Assembly: GCA_945862065.1 (NCBI GenBank)
Contig: CAMAWT010000011.1
Coordinates: forward strand, 1 to 64,000
From: Flavobacterium psychrophilum
GTDB lineage: Bacteria; Bacteroidota; Bacteroidia; Flavobacteriales; Flavobacteriaceae
DNA length: 64,000 nt
Direction: 5' to 3'
The notes under the pieces are model-generated. The model made no database searches and was not told the origin of the DNA. It was given only the letters and a program-made list of their open reading frames with translations. The first letter of the stretch is position 1. Each line of letters opens with the position of its first letter. Shown here piece by piece: positions 51,386-60,800 of the stretch. A program made the translations under genes and the position numbers.

Positions 51386-53653
51386 TTACAAACTTGCTTT
51401 AAACATTCTGAGTTCGTCCCAGGTGAAGGCATCGCCGAGTTTTTCTTTCATTGGGGTAACGCTTTCTTCGTTGTAGTTTTCGAACTCTTTGGTGAGCTGT
51501 TCTATTTTGTCTTGTGGCATAAAATCAGTAATTGAAACGGCTTTTTCTTTGATTAATTTGGTGAAATGACCGAGAATTGTGGATGGTGATAGTTTTCTTA
51601 ATTCAGCGATTTGTTCGATTGAATTTTTTTCTATCCACATTTCATAAGTGATTTGAGTAGTTGGTTTTTTGGCCGTTTTCTCGGTATTTTTCTTTTTTGG
51701 AAGGTATAAATTTTCGTCGTCTTTAACCGATATTAGTGCTTGATTGTTTTGTTTGTAGTCTTCAAAAACACGTTCAATTTTATTTATTTTATATGATTTA
51801 ATGGCTTCCGATTGGAGGCTTTCTTTGTGTATAGGCTTTTGATTTACAATGGTTTCAATCATTTTTTTGGCTTTCATCAAGCGTAAAATGGCATTGGTTT
51901 GAAGCTCCTCGATTGTTTGTAATTCGTCATAGAATTGCTTCATCAATTTCATACGTTTTACTTCTTCAATTTTATACAAAATTTGATACATCAAGGCATC
52001 TAATTTTTCGAAAAAATAATTGTATGCAGCTTCGATTCTTAAGTTAATGAATTCAAAATCAACATTTTCAGTGTAAAATAATTTATCTAATTGACTCATA
52101 AATTTCACTGACGGAACTAAGATAGAATCGCATAGTTCTAATTGATTTGCAGCCCAATTTTTGTGTTTGGATTTAGCCGAAACATCGCTGTCCAAATAAC
52201 TGAATTTATGATTGCGCCATTCTTGAGCTAATTCGGCCCAATTGAAGCTGTTTTTAAGGTAGTTATGAATGTAGTTTCGAGTTTCTTGTTGCAGTGCATG
52301 GTTCAAAATTTCTTCGCTTGCTTTGTTTGTGGCATATTCTATAACATCTTCATCGCTAGAAATACCGTTTACCTTTAGCGGAGAAAGCAAAATAAGTCCT
52401 TTTAACGAACGTAAGCGAGAAAGTGCGACATAGGCTTGTCCGGGCATAAAAACTTGCGATACATCAAGCGCAGCTTTGTCGAAAGTTAAACCTTGACTTT
52501 TGTGAATGGTAATTGCCCACGCTAATTTTATAGGATAATGAGAAAAAGTGCCCAATACTTCTTCTTCAATTTCTTTGTTTAAAGAATTTACGTTGTAACG
52601 GATGTTTTCCCATTCGTATCTTTCTACTTCAATAGTTTTGTTTTCTTCAGGAAAATGAACAAAAATTTCATCTGACGAAAGGGATTTTATAAAGCCCATT
52701 TTTCCGTTGTAATAATTTTTATCAAAAGACAAATCATTTTTGATAAACATCACTTGGGCGCCAACTTTTAATTCAAGTGTTTGGTCTAATGGAAATATTT
52801 TGTCTGGAAAATCATCAACAATTTTAGCTTCAAAGAAGTAAGGAACACCTTCTAAATCACTTATTGACTGTTTGTTAATGGTGTCTGCTTTGTTGTTATG
52901 AGTGGTTAAAGTAATGTAACCTTGGTTTTGTTTTAAATCAAAATTGGGTTGTACATATTGATTTAGAAACTGAATGTTTTCTGAAGTTATTGTATTGTTT
53001 CTTAGGTTATTAAGAATAGAAATAAACGATTCTTCTGTTTGTCTGTAAATTTTAGACAATTCTACATAAAGTGGGGGATATTGCTGAATTACGTGAGCGT
53101 GAAAAAAGAATTTTCCTTTGTAATATTTGCGTAAAACGCGCCACTCTTCATCTCGAACAACAGGTGGAAGTTGGTGCAAATCACCAATAAAAAGAACTTG
53201 TACGCCACCAAAATGTGTTTTCTTTTTTCGGACGCTTTGCAACATAAAGTCTATGGCATCGAGCAAATCAGATCGTAACATGGATACTTCATCGATTATA
53301 AGCAGTTCCATGTTTTGTATTACCGCTTTTTTAACGGCGCTCATTTTGAAATGTCTTCGTAGTGTTTCTTTAGATTCAAATTTAATTCCTGCTGTAAACT
53401 GTGCATTTGCATTTGTATCCGGTAAAAATCCGCCGAAGGGCAATTGAAACATGGAATGAATTGTAACACCGCTGGCATTAAGAGCTGCAATTCCGGTAGG
53501 CGCCACAACAACCGTTTTTTTGTGAGTCGTTTTTATAATTTCTTTGAGAAGAGTTGTCTTGCCAGTACCTGCTTTTCCGGTTAGAAAAATAGACCTATTG
53601 GTTTGATTTATAAATTGCAACACATAATTTGCTTCAGCAGAAATTGATTCCAT
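51386..53653 (-). CDS. PIF1-type helicase with C-terminal helix-turn-helix domain
   Basis: 755 residues. Walker A GKAGTGKTT (26-34), then VVVAPTGIAALNASG and the PIF1 block TIHSMFQLPFG; Walker B LLIIDEVSML; later WAITIHKSQGLTFDKA and YVALSRLRSLKGLIL. The C-terminal ~90 residues hold a HTH_40-type segment (SIEQIAELRKLSPSTILGHF). It likely unwinds DNA in a 5'-3' direction. Convergent with the holB-DoxX pair, with a simple-repeat gap between. Confidence 0.92.
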   Translation of the reverse strand: MESISAEANYVLQFINQTNRSIFLTGKAGTGKTTLLKEIIKTTHKKTVVVAPTGIAALNASGVTIHSMFQLPFGGFLPDTNANAQFTAGIKFESKETLRRHFKMSAVKKAVIQNMELLIIDEVSMLRSDLLDAIDFMLQSVRKKKTHFGGVQVLFIGDLHQLPPVVRDEEWRVLRKYYKGKFFFHAHVIQQYPPLYVELSKIYRQTEESFISILNNLRNNTITSENIQFLNQYVQPNFDLKQNQGYITLTTHNNKADTINKQSISDLEGVPYFFEAKIVDDFPDKIFPLDQTLELKVGAQVMFIKNDLSFDKNYYNGKMGFIKSLSSDEIFVHFPEENKTIEVERYEWENIRYNVNSLNKEIEEEVLGTFSHYPIKLAWAITIHKSQGLTFDKAALDVSQVFMPGQAYVALSRLRSLKGLILLSPLKVNGISSDEDVIEYATNKASEEILNHALQQETRNYIHNYLKNSFNWAELAQEWRNHKFSYLDSDVSAKSKHKNWAANQLELCDSILVPSVKFMSQLDKLFYTENVDFEFINLRIEAAYNYFFEKLDALMYQILYKIEEVKRMKLMKQFYDELQTIEELQTNAILRLMKAKKMIETIVNQKPIHKESLQSEAIKSYKINKIERVFEDYKQNNQALISVKDDENLYLPKKKNTEKTAKKPTTQITYEMWIEKNSIEQIAELRKLSPSTILGHFTKLIKEKAVSITDFMPQDKIEQLTKEFENYNEESVTPMKEKLGDAFTWDELRMFKASL

Positions 53654-53708
53654 GGCTATGATGTAAAGTGGTTTACAAATATAAAATATTGCGATTCAAT
53701 AAACAAAA

Positions 53709-53732
53709 AAAATCGCCCGTGAGAGCGATTTT
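53709..53732 (-). terminator. terminator after the OmpH/Skp-like gene
   Basis: AAAATCGC pairs with GCGATTTT around an eight-base loop; on the minus strand a T-run follows. It lies about 20 bp after the stop. Confidence 0.75.
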
Positions 53733-53752
53733 AATTTTATTTGAATAGAAAA

Positions 53753-54328
53753 TTACTTTTTAGTTTCTGTTTTTTCAGATGCTTTATCTTCTTTCTTAGC
53801 TTCTGATTTGTATTTACTGTTGATCAATTTTACAACCTCTTTTGTAATATCATATTGATCTTTTGCGTATAACACAGAGGCAGCTTCACCTGTTCCATAG
53901 ATGTAATCAAAGCCTTTTTCTTTACCGAAATCTTTAAAAACTTTTTTATATTTTGTTACTAACGAATCCATTTCAACGCCGCTTTCTCCTTGTAATTGTT
54001 GTAACATTCCTTGTTGAGCATATTGTAATTGTTGCTCTCTTTGTTGTAATTCGCTATATTTTTGTTGTGCCCAATCTTGTCCGTTTTTTTGAGCATTTGT
54101 TTGAAAAGCATTTTTTTCGCCTTCAAGTTTAGTTGCTTCAACTTTTAACTGAGCACCCATAACTTCGGCCTTAGCTTTATATTTTGCTTCAATATCTTTG
54201 GCTTCTGTACTTTCTTCCATCAATTTAGAAGTGTCAATGTAAGCAGATTTTATTCCGTTTGCATCTTTACTATTGTTACAAGAAATACTTGCAACTGCAA
54301 GAGCTAGAACTACAATAATTTTTTTCAT
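53753..54328 (-). CDS. OmpH/Skp family lipoprotein
   Basis: 191 residues. Unlike periplasmic Skp it has a lipobox (MKKIIVVLALAVASISCNNS, Cys17). The body is a long Gln/Glu/Lys-rich coiled coil (about 40-120: EAKDIEAKYKAKAEVMGAQL, QQREQQLQYAQQGMLQQLQG) followed by FKDFGKEKGFDYIYGTGEAA and a charged tail. Skp chaperones unfolded outer-membrane proteins; a lipid-anchored version would act at a membrane. Monocistronic. Confidence 0.9.
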   Translation of the reverse strand: MKKIIVVLALAVASISCNNSKDANGIKSAYIDTSKLMEESTEAKDIEAKYKAKAEVMGAQLKVEATKLEGEKNAFQTNAQKNGQDWAQQKYSELQQREQQLQYAQQGMLQQLQGESGVEMDSLVTKYKKVFKDFGKEKGFDYIYGTGEAASVLYAKDQYDITKEVVKLINSKYKSEAKKEDKASEKTETKK

Positions 54329-54572
54329 TATAAAAAGGATTAAGTTTTAAAATTTTGTCAAAAATATAAAAATAAAAATTGGAAACTATAAAAAAGTATT
54401 TAATTGACCGTTTTTTTATGATATTATTATAAATGATAGGATAAATATAAATGATAACTATTCTCTATAAAAAACGGTTTTATATAAGCTTGAATTTGAA
54501 ATAAAAATAAAAAAGGCAAACAAGTAGCCGTTTTCTGAATTTTGGTTTAAAAAAACATACTTAAAACGATTT

Positions 54573-55418
54573 TTATTTGTTTTTGAACACATAAATGTGA
54601 GAAGAATACTCTAAATTTTGTTTTGCAAGCCAATTTGATTTCAAACCAATGAAAAATGCTTTTATAAAATTCATTTTCCCCGTTTTATATTTTTCTGACA
54701 AAAGGCTAACATAGAAACTATCAAATTTCATGGGAACCGTTTTGGTTAATTTCAAATCTTTCTCGTCAAAGAGTTTTTCTATAGCTGTTTTAGAAAAATG
54801 CCATAAATGAATGGGTACGTCAAATGCAGCCCAGAATTTTCCATAATGGTTTGCATCAAAAGATTTAAAATTGGGAACGGCGATAATTATAGTTCCATTG
54901 GTTTTTATTATTCTTTTCAATTCAGAAATTTGATTTTCTAGATCGGGCACGTGTTCTAAAACATGCCACATAGTAACAACATCAATTGATTTATCAGAAA
55001 TTTCAGAAATTTGGTTTACAAAAGAAACTCCTTTTTTCTTAGCAATTTCTTTTGCTTTTAAGCTTGGTTCAATTCCGGTTGTTTGCCATCCGTTATTTTT
55101 AGCAACTAATAAAAAATCTCCAGTTCCAGCACCAATATCCAACAAACTTTCTTTTGCTTGACAAGAATTAATAAGAGCTAATTTGTTGCTTAATGCTATT
55201 TTTTTAACCAAATGATATAATTTTTCAAACAGTGATCTTTTCCCATCGGTATGAGAAATATAATCTTCACTTTCATAATAACGAGGTAAGTCTTGAATAC
55301 TTGGTTGCGGATGGGTAATCAGCATGTCGTAATCTGAATTATACAACAACTCGAAAGTTTCTCCTGAAACGGAATAATCTTTTACTTTTAGAAAAGGTTT
55401 TGAATTAGAAATATTCAT
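54573..55418 (-). CDS. class I SAM-dependent methyltransferase
   Basis: 281 residues. SAM-binding motif I is LLDIGAGTGDFLLVAKNNGW (about 90), motif II/post-I includes GIEPS, and VVTMWHVLEHVPDLENQ marks the Methyltransf_23-type acidic loop. The N-terminus (KVKDYSVSGETFELLYNSDY) lacks a Cys-rich zinc part. The C-terminus (PIHLWHFSKTAIEKLF) is typical of enzymes acting on sugars, lipids or small molecules. Downstream of mnmG, same strand. Confidence 0.9.
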   Translation of the reverse strand: MNISNSKPFLKVKDYSVSGETFELLYNSDYDMLITHPQPSIQDLPRYYESEDYISHTDGKRSLFEKLYHLVKKIALSNKLALINSCQAKESLLDIGAGTGDFLLVAKNNGWQTTGIEPSLKAKEIAKKKGVSFVNQISEISDKSIDVVTMWHVLEHVPDLENQISELKRIIKTNGTIIIAVPNFKSFDANHYGKFWAAFDVPIHLWHFSKTAIEKLFDEKDLKLTKTVPMKFDSFYVSLLSEKYKTGKMNFIKAFFIGLKSNWLAKQNLEYSSHIYVFKNK

Positions 55419-55450
55419 TTTTATCTTATTTTATTGGCGTTAACGAGAAT

Positions 55451-55466
55451 AGTTTCACGTGGAACA
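55451..55466. promoter_or_regulatory. parS-like site 1
   Basis: AGTTTCACGTGGAACA, 14 of 16 match to the parS palindrome TGTTTCACGTGAAACA. It lies in the gap between mnmG and the methyltransferase gene. Confidence 0.7.
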
Positions 55467-55469
55467 TTT

Positions 55470-57338
55470 TTATCTTCCCATATAGATTAACAACACAGAA
55501 ATATCACTTGGTGAAACTCCGCTGATTCTTGAAGCTTGAGAAATAGTAACTGGACGTATTTTGCTTAACTTTTGTTTTGCTTCAATCGACATCGACTTGA
55601 TTTTTTCGTAATCAAAATCTTCAGGAATTTTAACGTCTTCTAATCTGGTGAGCTTATCGGCATTGTTTCGTTCTTTTTCAATATAACCAGAATATTTTAC
55701 TTGAATTTCTGCTTGTTCTAAAATTTCTCTATCTAAACCATTCAATTCAACATAGTTTTTAACTTTATCAAATTTCAAGAAATCGTCTAATTCCAATTGA
55801 GGTCTAGAAAAAACTTTGAACATTTTATCTGATTGATCCATTGGTGAACTTCCTTTTTGAGAAAGAATAGGATTTGCTTCAGCAGAAGATACACTCGTTT
55901 CTTTAAAAAAGGAAACCATTGCATCACTTGCTGCAAACTTCTTTTCCATACGACGTAATCTGCTTTCAGATGCCAAACCAATTTCATATGATTTAGATGT
56001 CAATCTAGAATCTGCATTGTCTTGACGAAGTAGCGTTCTATATTCGGCTCTTGATGTAAACATTCTATAAGGTTCTTCAGTACCTTTAGTTATTAAGTCA
56101 TCTATAAGTACTCCTATGTAAGCTTCATCTCGTTTTAAAATCATAGGTTCTTTTTCACAAACCTTAAGATGGGCGTTGATTCCTGCCATTAAACCTTGAG
56201 AAGCGGCTTCTTCATATCCTGTGGTTCCATTAATTTGTCCAGCAAAATACAAACCTTCTACAAGTTTAGTTTCTAATGTGTGTTTTAGTTGGGTAGGAGG
56301 GAAGTAGTCATATTCAATTGCATAACCAGGACGAAAGAATTTGACATTTTTAAATCCGGAAACAGAACGTAATGCTTTAAATTGAATATCTTCTGGAAGC
56401 GAGGTTGAAAAACCATTTACATAAACTTCACAAGTATTCCATCCTTCTGGTTCTATAAATAGCTGATGACGTTCTTTATCTGCGAAACGGTTTATTTTAT
56501 CTTCTATAGAAGGACAATAGCGCGGGCCTAAACTTTTTATACGACCATTGAACATTGGCGAACGATCAAATCCTTCTCGTAAAATATCATGAACCACTAA
56601 GGAAGTATATGTCATATGACAGAAACGTTGATAAACTAATGGTTTGGTTATATTAGAATAAGAAAACTTATCTGGCTTTTCGTCTCCAGGTTCTTCTTTC
56701 ATTTTAGTATAATCTAAAGAGCGACCATCGACACGTGGCGGCGTTCCTGTTTTCATTCTGCCCGATTCGAAGCCTACTTTAAGTAAATCTTCCGTGATAC
56801 CATAAGCGGCAGTTTCGCCAGCACGACCACCTCCAAATTGTTTCTCACCAATATGAATCAAACCATTTAAAAAAGTGCCATTTGTTAGCACAACAGATTT
56901 GGCTTTGATTTCTATTCCGAGAGATGTAACCACACCTTCAATTTTATTATTCTTAATCAGAAGACCTTTTACCATTTCTTGATAGAAATCTAAGTTTGGT
57001 GTGTTTTCCAACATCAAACGCCATTCTTCCGAAAAACGCATTCTGTCTGACTGCACTCTTGGCGACCACATAGCAGGGCCTTTTGACTTGTTCAACATCT
57101 TAAATTGAATTGCGGTATTGTCAGAAACAATTCCTGAGTAACCGCCAAGCGCATCAATCTCTCTCACAATCTGACCTTTTGCAATGCCACCCATTGCAGG
57201 ATTACAAGACATTTGTGCAATATTTTGAAGACTCATTGTAATCAATAAAGTTTTAGACCCCAAATTTGCAGCAGCAGCAGCGGCCTCGCAACCTGCGTGA
57301 CCAGCACCAACAACAATTACATCATATACTTCAAACAT
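55470..57338 (-). CDS. mnmG: tRNA uridine-5-carboxymethylaminomethyl modification enzyme MnmG (GidA)
   Basis: The ATG at 57336-57338 gives 622 residues starting MFEVYDVIVVGAGHAGCEAA with the FAD-binding GxGxxG. The upstream frame translates parS sequence and is rejected. Other family stretches: MSCNPAMGGIAKGQIVREID, GTPPRVDGRSLDY, EPYRMFTSRAEYRTLLRQDN. With MnmE it modifies the wobble uridine of several tRNAs. parS-like sites flank the gene on both sides. In many bacteria mnmG is near oriC and the par genes. Confidence 0.97.
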   Translation of the reverse strand: MFEVYDVIVVGAGHAGCEAAAAAANLGSKTLLITMSLQNIAQMSCNPAMGGIAKGQIVREIDALGGYSGIVSDNTAIQFKMLNKSKGPAMWSPRVQSDRMRFSEEWRLMLENTPNLDFYQEMVKGLLIKNNKIEGVVTSLGIEIKAKSVVLTNGTFLNGLIHIGEKQFGGGRAGETAAYGITEDLLKVGFESGRMKTGTPPRVDGRSLDYTKMKEEPGDEKPDKFSYSNITKPLVYQRFCHMTYTSLVVHDILREGFDRSPMFNGRIKSLGPRYCPSIEDKINRFADKERHQLFIEPEGWNTCEVYVNGFSTSLPEDIQFKALRSVSGFKNVKFFRPGYAIEYDYFPPTQLKHTLETKLVEGLYFAGQINGTTGYEEAASQGLMAGINAHLKVCEKEPMILKRDEAYIGVLIDDLITKGTEEPYRMFTSRAEYRTLLRQDNADSRLTSKSYEIGLASESRLRRMEKKFAASDAMVSFFKETSVSSAEANPILSQKGSSPMDQSDKMFKVFSRPQLELDDFLKFDKVKNYVELNGLDREILEQAEIQVKYSGYIEKERNNADKLTRLEDVKIPEDFDYEKIKSMSIEAKQKLSKIRPVTISQASRISGVSPSDISVLLIYMGR

Positions 57339-57350
57339 AGTTTCACAATT

Positions 57351-57366
57351 TGTTCCACGTGGAACG
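57351..57366. promoter_or_regulatory. parS-like site 2
   Basis: TGTTCCACGTGGAACG, a near-perfect palindrome of the GTTYCACGTGRAAC type, 13 bp upstream of the mnmG ATG. Confidence 0.75.
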
Positions 57367-57392
57367 TTTGTTATAAATAATATCAATAAAAA

Positions 57393-57408
57393 TGTTTCAC
57401 GTGAAACA
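57393..57408. promoter_or_regulatory. parS-like site 3 (perfect consensus)
   Basis: TGTTTCACGTGAAACA, a full 16-bp palindrome identical to the classical parS form bound by ParB, in the ybeY-mnmG gap. Confidence 0.85.
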
Positions 57409-57419
57409 TTATAAAAAAT

Positions 57420-57845
57420 TTAACGTATCTGTTCCACGTGGAACATTTTTATTTTTTCATCTTCTTTTGAACGCATGATAAGCTCGTCAGAATCAGATTT
57501 GTCTTTGTAGCCACAATAATGCAAAACACCATGCGACATAACTCTAAGAAGCTCCTCGTTAAAAGAAACTTCATATTCATTAGCATTATCTAAAACTCTT
57601 TCAATAGATATAAAAATATCGCCATGTAATTCATTTCCTACAGAATAATCAAATGAAATTATATCGGTATAAGTGTCGTGGCTTAGATATTGTTGGTTGA
57701 TGTTTAAAAGAAAATCATCGTTGCAAAACACATAATTAATATCGCCTTCCTTTTTGTTTTCAGATAAAATTACATTAGAAATCCATAAAGAATAAAGTTC
57801 TTCATTGTCTAAAATAAAACCGTTTTCGTAGTTGAAACTAATCAT
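57420..57845 (-). CDS. ybeY: endoribonuclease YbeY (rRNA maturation)
   Basis: 141 residues. The metal motif appears as HGVLHYCGYKD: His105 and His109 are present, but the third position, usually His, is Asp115. I recall Asp here from other Bacteroidota YbeY proteins. Earlier, DTYTDIISFDYS and LHGDIFIS are typical. It processes 16S rRNA 3' ends and assists ribosome quality control. The last residues (MFHVEQIR) are encoded by a parS-like site. The ATG overlaps the end of the DUF4175 gene by eight bases. Confidence 0.94.
   Translation of the reverse strand: MISFNYENGFILDNEELYSLWISNVILSENKKEGDINYVFCNDDFLLNINQQYLSHDTYTDIISFDYSVGNELHGDIFISIERVLDNANEYEVSFNEELLRVMSHGVLHYCGYKDKSDSDELIMRSKEDEKIKMFHVEQIR
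57430..57445. promoter_or_regulatory. parS-like site 4, inside ybeY coding end
   Basis: TGTTCCACGTGGAACA, a perfect palindrome of the parS type. It lies within the last codons of ybeY and encodes FHVEQ. Confidence 0.8.
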
Positions 57846-60800
57846 ATTTTTTAAAATATTCTTGAACCTTAAGGTTAAAATTAGATCGCAAAGGTAAGGT
57901 TTGTCTGTTTAATATTTCGATGCTTTTTAAATATTCTTGTAAAGCTGGTGGAAGTGGAGATATTGAGTTTTTAAACTGTTGTTTTGCTCCATCAGCTTGA
58001 CGCTTTTCTTCTTCTCCTTGTTGTTGAACAGCTTTGTCTAATTTTAATAATTCATACTTTAAATTCATCATACGTTGAAGAACCTCATTGTTGAATCCTT
58101 TGTTTAAAAGTTGCTTTTCGATTTGTTTCATTTGGTCTAGTGCAGATTGTCCAGAACCACCTAAACCTTGTATGTTAAGTTCATTTTGTAATGATTCTCT
58201 TAATTGTTGTTGTTGCTTAAAAATCTCCATAATTGTTTCCGCATCACCCTCGCCATCAATTCCATCTTTTGAACCGTCTTTATTTCCTGAGTTTGAATTA
58301 CCGTTTCCATCACTTCCTTTACCGTCTTTACCTTTACCTTCGTTGCTTTGACCTTGCTTATTACCCGGAGACTGACCTGGCTTCATTCCTTCTTTTAATT
58401 TGTCTGACAGTCCTTGTTGCTTTTTAATGATATCGGGTAGTTGGGAGCTTGATCCTGAACCTTTACCAAGTGAAGGTTGACCTTTTCCTTTACCTTTGCC
58501 AGACATGGACATTGACATCTGCATGTTTGTAAGAATGTCAGCAAGAAAGTCAGCCAATTTGTTTGAAGAACTCACAGAATATTGTTGATGATAAACTCCT
58601 TTTGAGATGTTTGCATCAGCCAAATTCTCTAAGGCTTTATCAACATTATATTGCACATTGCCGATCTCTTTAGTTATGTTTTCAGCTATTTTTGGATTAC
58701 GTAATGACATTGCAAAAAGACTGTCGTCAACATGTTTAAATTGTTGTTTCAGGTCTTGTTGGGCTTTAAGAAATTTGTTAAAAGTAGGAGAACCACGCTT
58801 TAAATTTTTAAATTGTTTCATAACTTCTTCCTGAGAAAAGGAATAAGAAACGAGATTATCTAAAATTTGACGAAGCATTGCAACATCTTCTTCTAATTGA
58901 TCTTGTTCGCCTTCATCCATGCTATCTTGCATATCTGAGCTCATTTGTTTCATTTTTTTGGCAGCTGATTTTTGCTTTGGTTTTGCCGTAGATTTCGAAT
59001 CTTTCTTTAATTCGTCTGTCGCTTTTTTAAGATCGTCATCAATATTTTCTTCTTTTTCGGATGTGTCTGGAAGTTCCATTGGGGATTTTAATTCCTCATT
59101 TTCTTGTTTTAATTCTTCCAAGTCTTTAGTTATATCAACAAATTCATTGTTAATTTCTTCTTGTTTTTGAGAATTATTTTCCTTTTCTAAATCAGAAAGT
59201 TTATTTTGTTTTTCTGATAATGAAGCTAATTTATCTGCTATTTGTTCGGCCTTTTTTTCGACATAATATTTTTTTGTAAGTTCAACTAATTGTTCCAAAC
59301 TTTTAGTTTCGTTTTTAGTTTGTTGTTTTAGTTTATCCATTTTATCAAACAACTCTTCCTTATCTATTTTGTCATTTAACTTTTTAAGTTCATCTAATAA
59401 TTTTTTGTTTTTATCAAACTCCTTGTCAATGTTGTCAAGACGTTTTTGTAACTGTTCTTTATCAATATCTGTTTTATTGGGTTGAAATTTTTCTAAATTA
59501 TCTTTCATTTTTTCAGCAAATTCTTGCATGATTTTCTCTTGCTTCATTTGACGATCAAGAAAATCATTTACTTTTTGTTGTTCTTTATATTCTAAAGATT
59601 CTTGTTCTTTACCCATTTTTTGCAATTTATCTATTTCAGATAATTGCTTTTCTTGAGTTTTTATAGATTTTTCTAAAGTAGAAATAGTATTGTTTTGTTG
59701 TTGAAATAAAAGATCCTGTTTCTCGGTTTCGGTATTAATACGATAAGAAAAAGTAGAAGAACGTGAACTTTTGAAATTGTGAATAGCATCGTTATCAAAT
59801 ACCTCAAAGTAATAGTCATAAGTTACTCCTTGAACAACTGGTAAATTGGATGGAAAAGAAAAAACAAATTGATCAAATAGAGACTTTTTTACAGGAATAA
59901 TAGCACGAGAAACTTTGGTTGATTCATTTGATGGAAAATAAACTACTTGTAACTTAGAAATTCCGTAATCATCTGCAATTTGACCTAAAAGAAAATTGGT
60001 TTCAACTTTTAGAGAATCTGGTGCAGTGCCTACTGTTATGGTTGGAAAGACGTCTTTTGTAACAGATAACTGATAATTTAATTTATCAAAGTTATTTATT
60101 TGATTATTTGATGTAATTATCTGATAATCTGTATTTTGAAACACTTTTTTTGATAAAACAAATCTGTTTTCCTCAATTGAATTGAATTGTGATATGGTTG
60201 CGTCTTTATAAACAACTTTGTTAGTTGCAAGGGTAGCTATTTTCCATGAAACAGTTGTTCCTTCGGGAATAATGGCATTTCCTGTTCCAGAAATAATTTT
60301 ACTTTTTTTATTTAAATAGGAAGGATAATTTAAAACCATCTCAAAATTAGTGATTGTTGGTACAGAAACAACATGTAGTAAATAGTCGTTTGATGAAACA
60401 TTATTGGCTTCAAGCTGAAAAGTAACATCTGTGGAAGGTTTTGAAATAATGAATTTAAACTCTCCTAAAGATGTAGATTCCATAAAATAAGTTTCATTAT
60501 TTAAAAGAATACTCACATTTTCTGGAACTACATTACCTTTCGTTCTAACAATTAATTCGAAATCTTGATTTTGTTTGGTTGTAAGTGAACGGTTTACTAT
60601 CTGAAATTCGAAGGGAGCTGGTGGTAAAAATTGTTGTTTGAAATGAACCACTCGATTAAATCCGTCGTTGATAATAAAACTGTTGCCCGTAGCAAATAAC
60701 AATAAAAAAATTATGATAGGTAGAAAAGTTAAAGGAAGGAATTTTTTGTTGGATTTAAAATTGATAGCTTTTGTAAAAGGAATTGGTTGCAATTCAGCAG

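Noticed and set aside
57339..57386. N-terminal extension of MnmG
   Set aside because: It reads through a parS-like site (NVPRGTN) and precedes the conserved MFEVYDVIVVGAG start.
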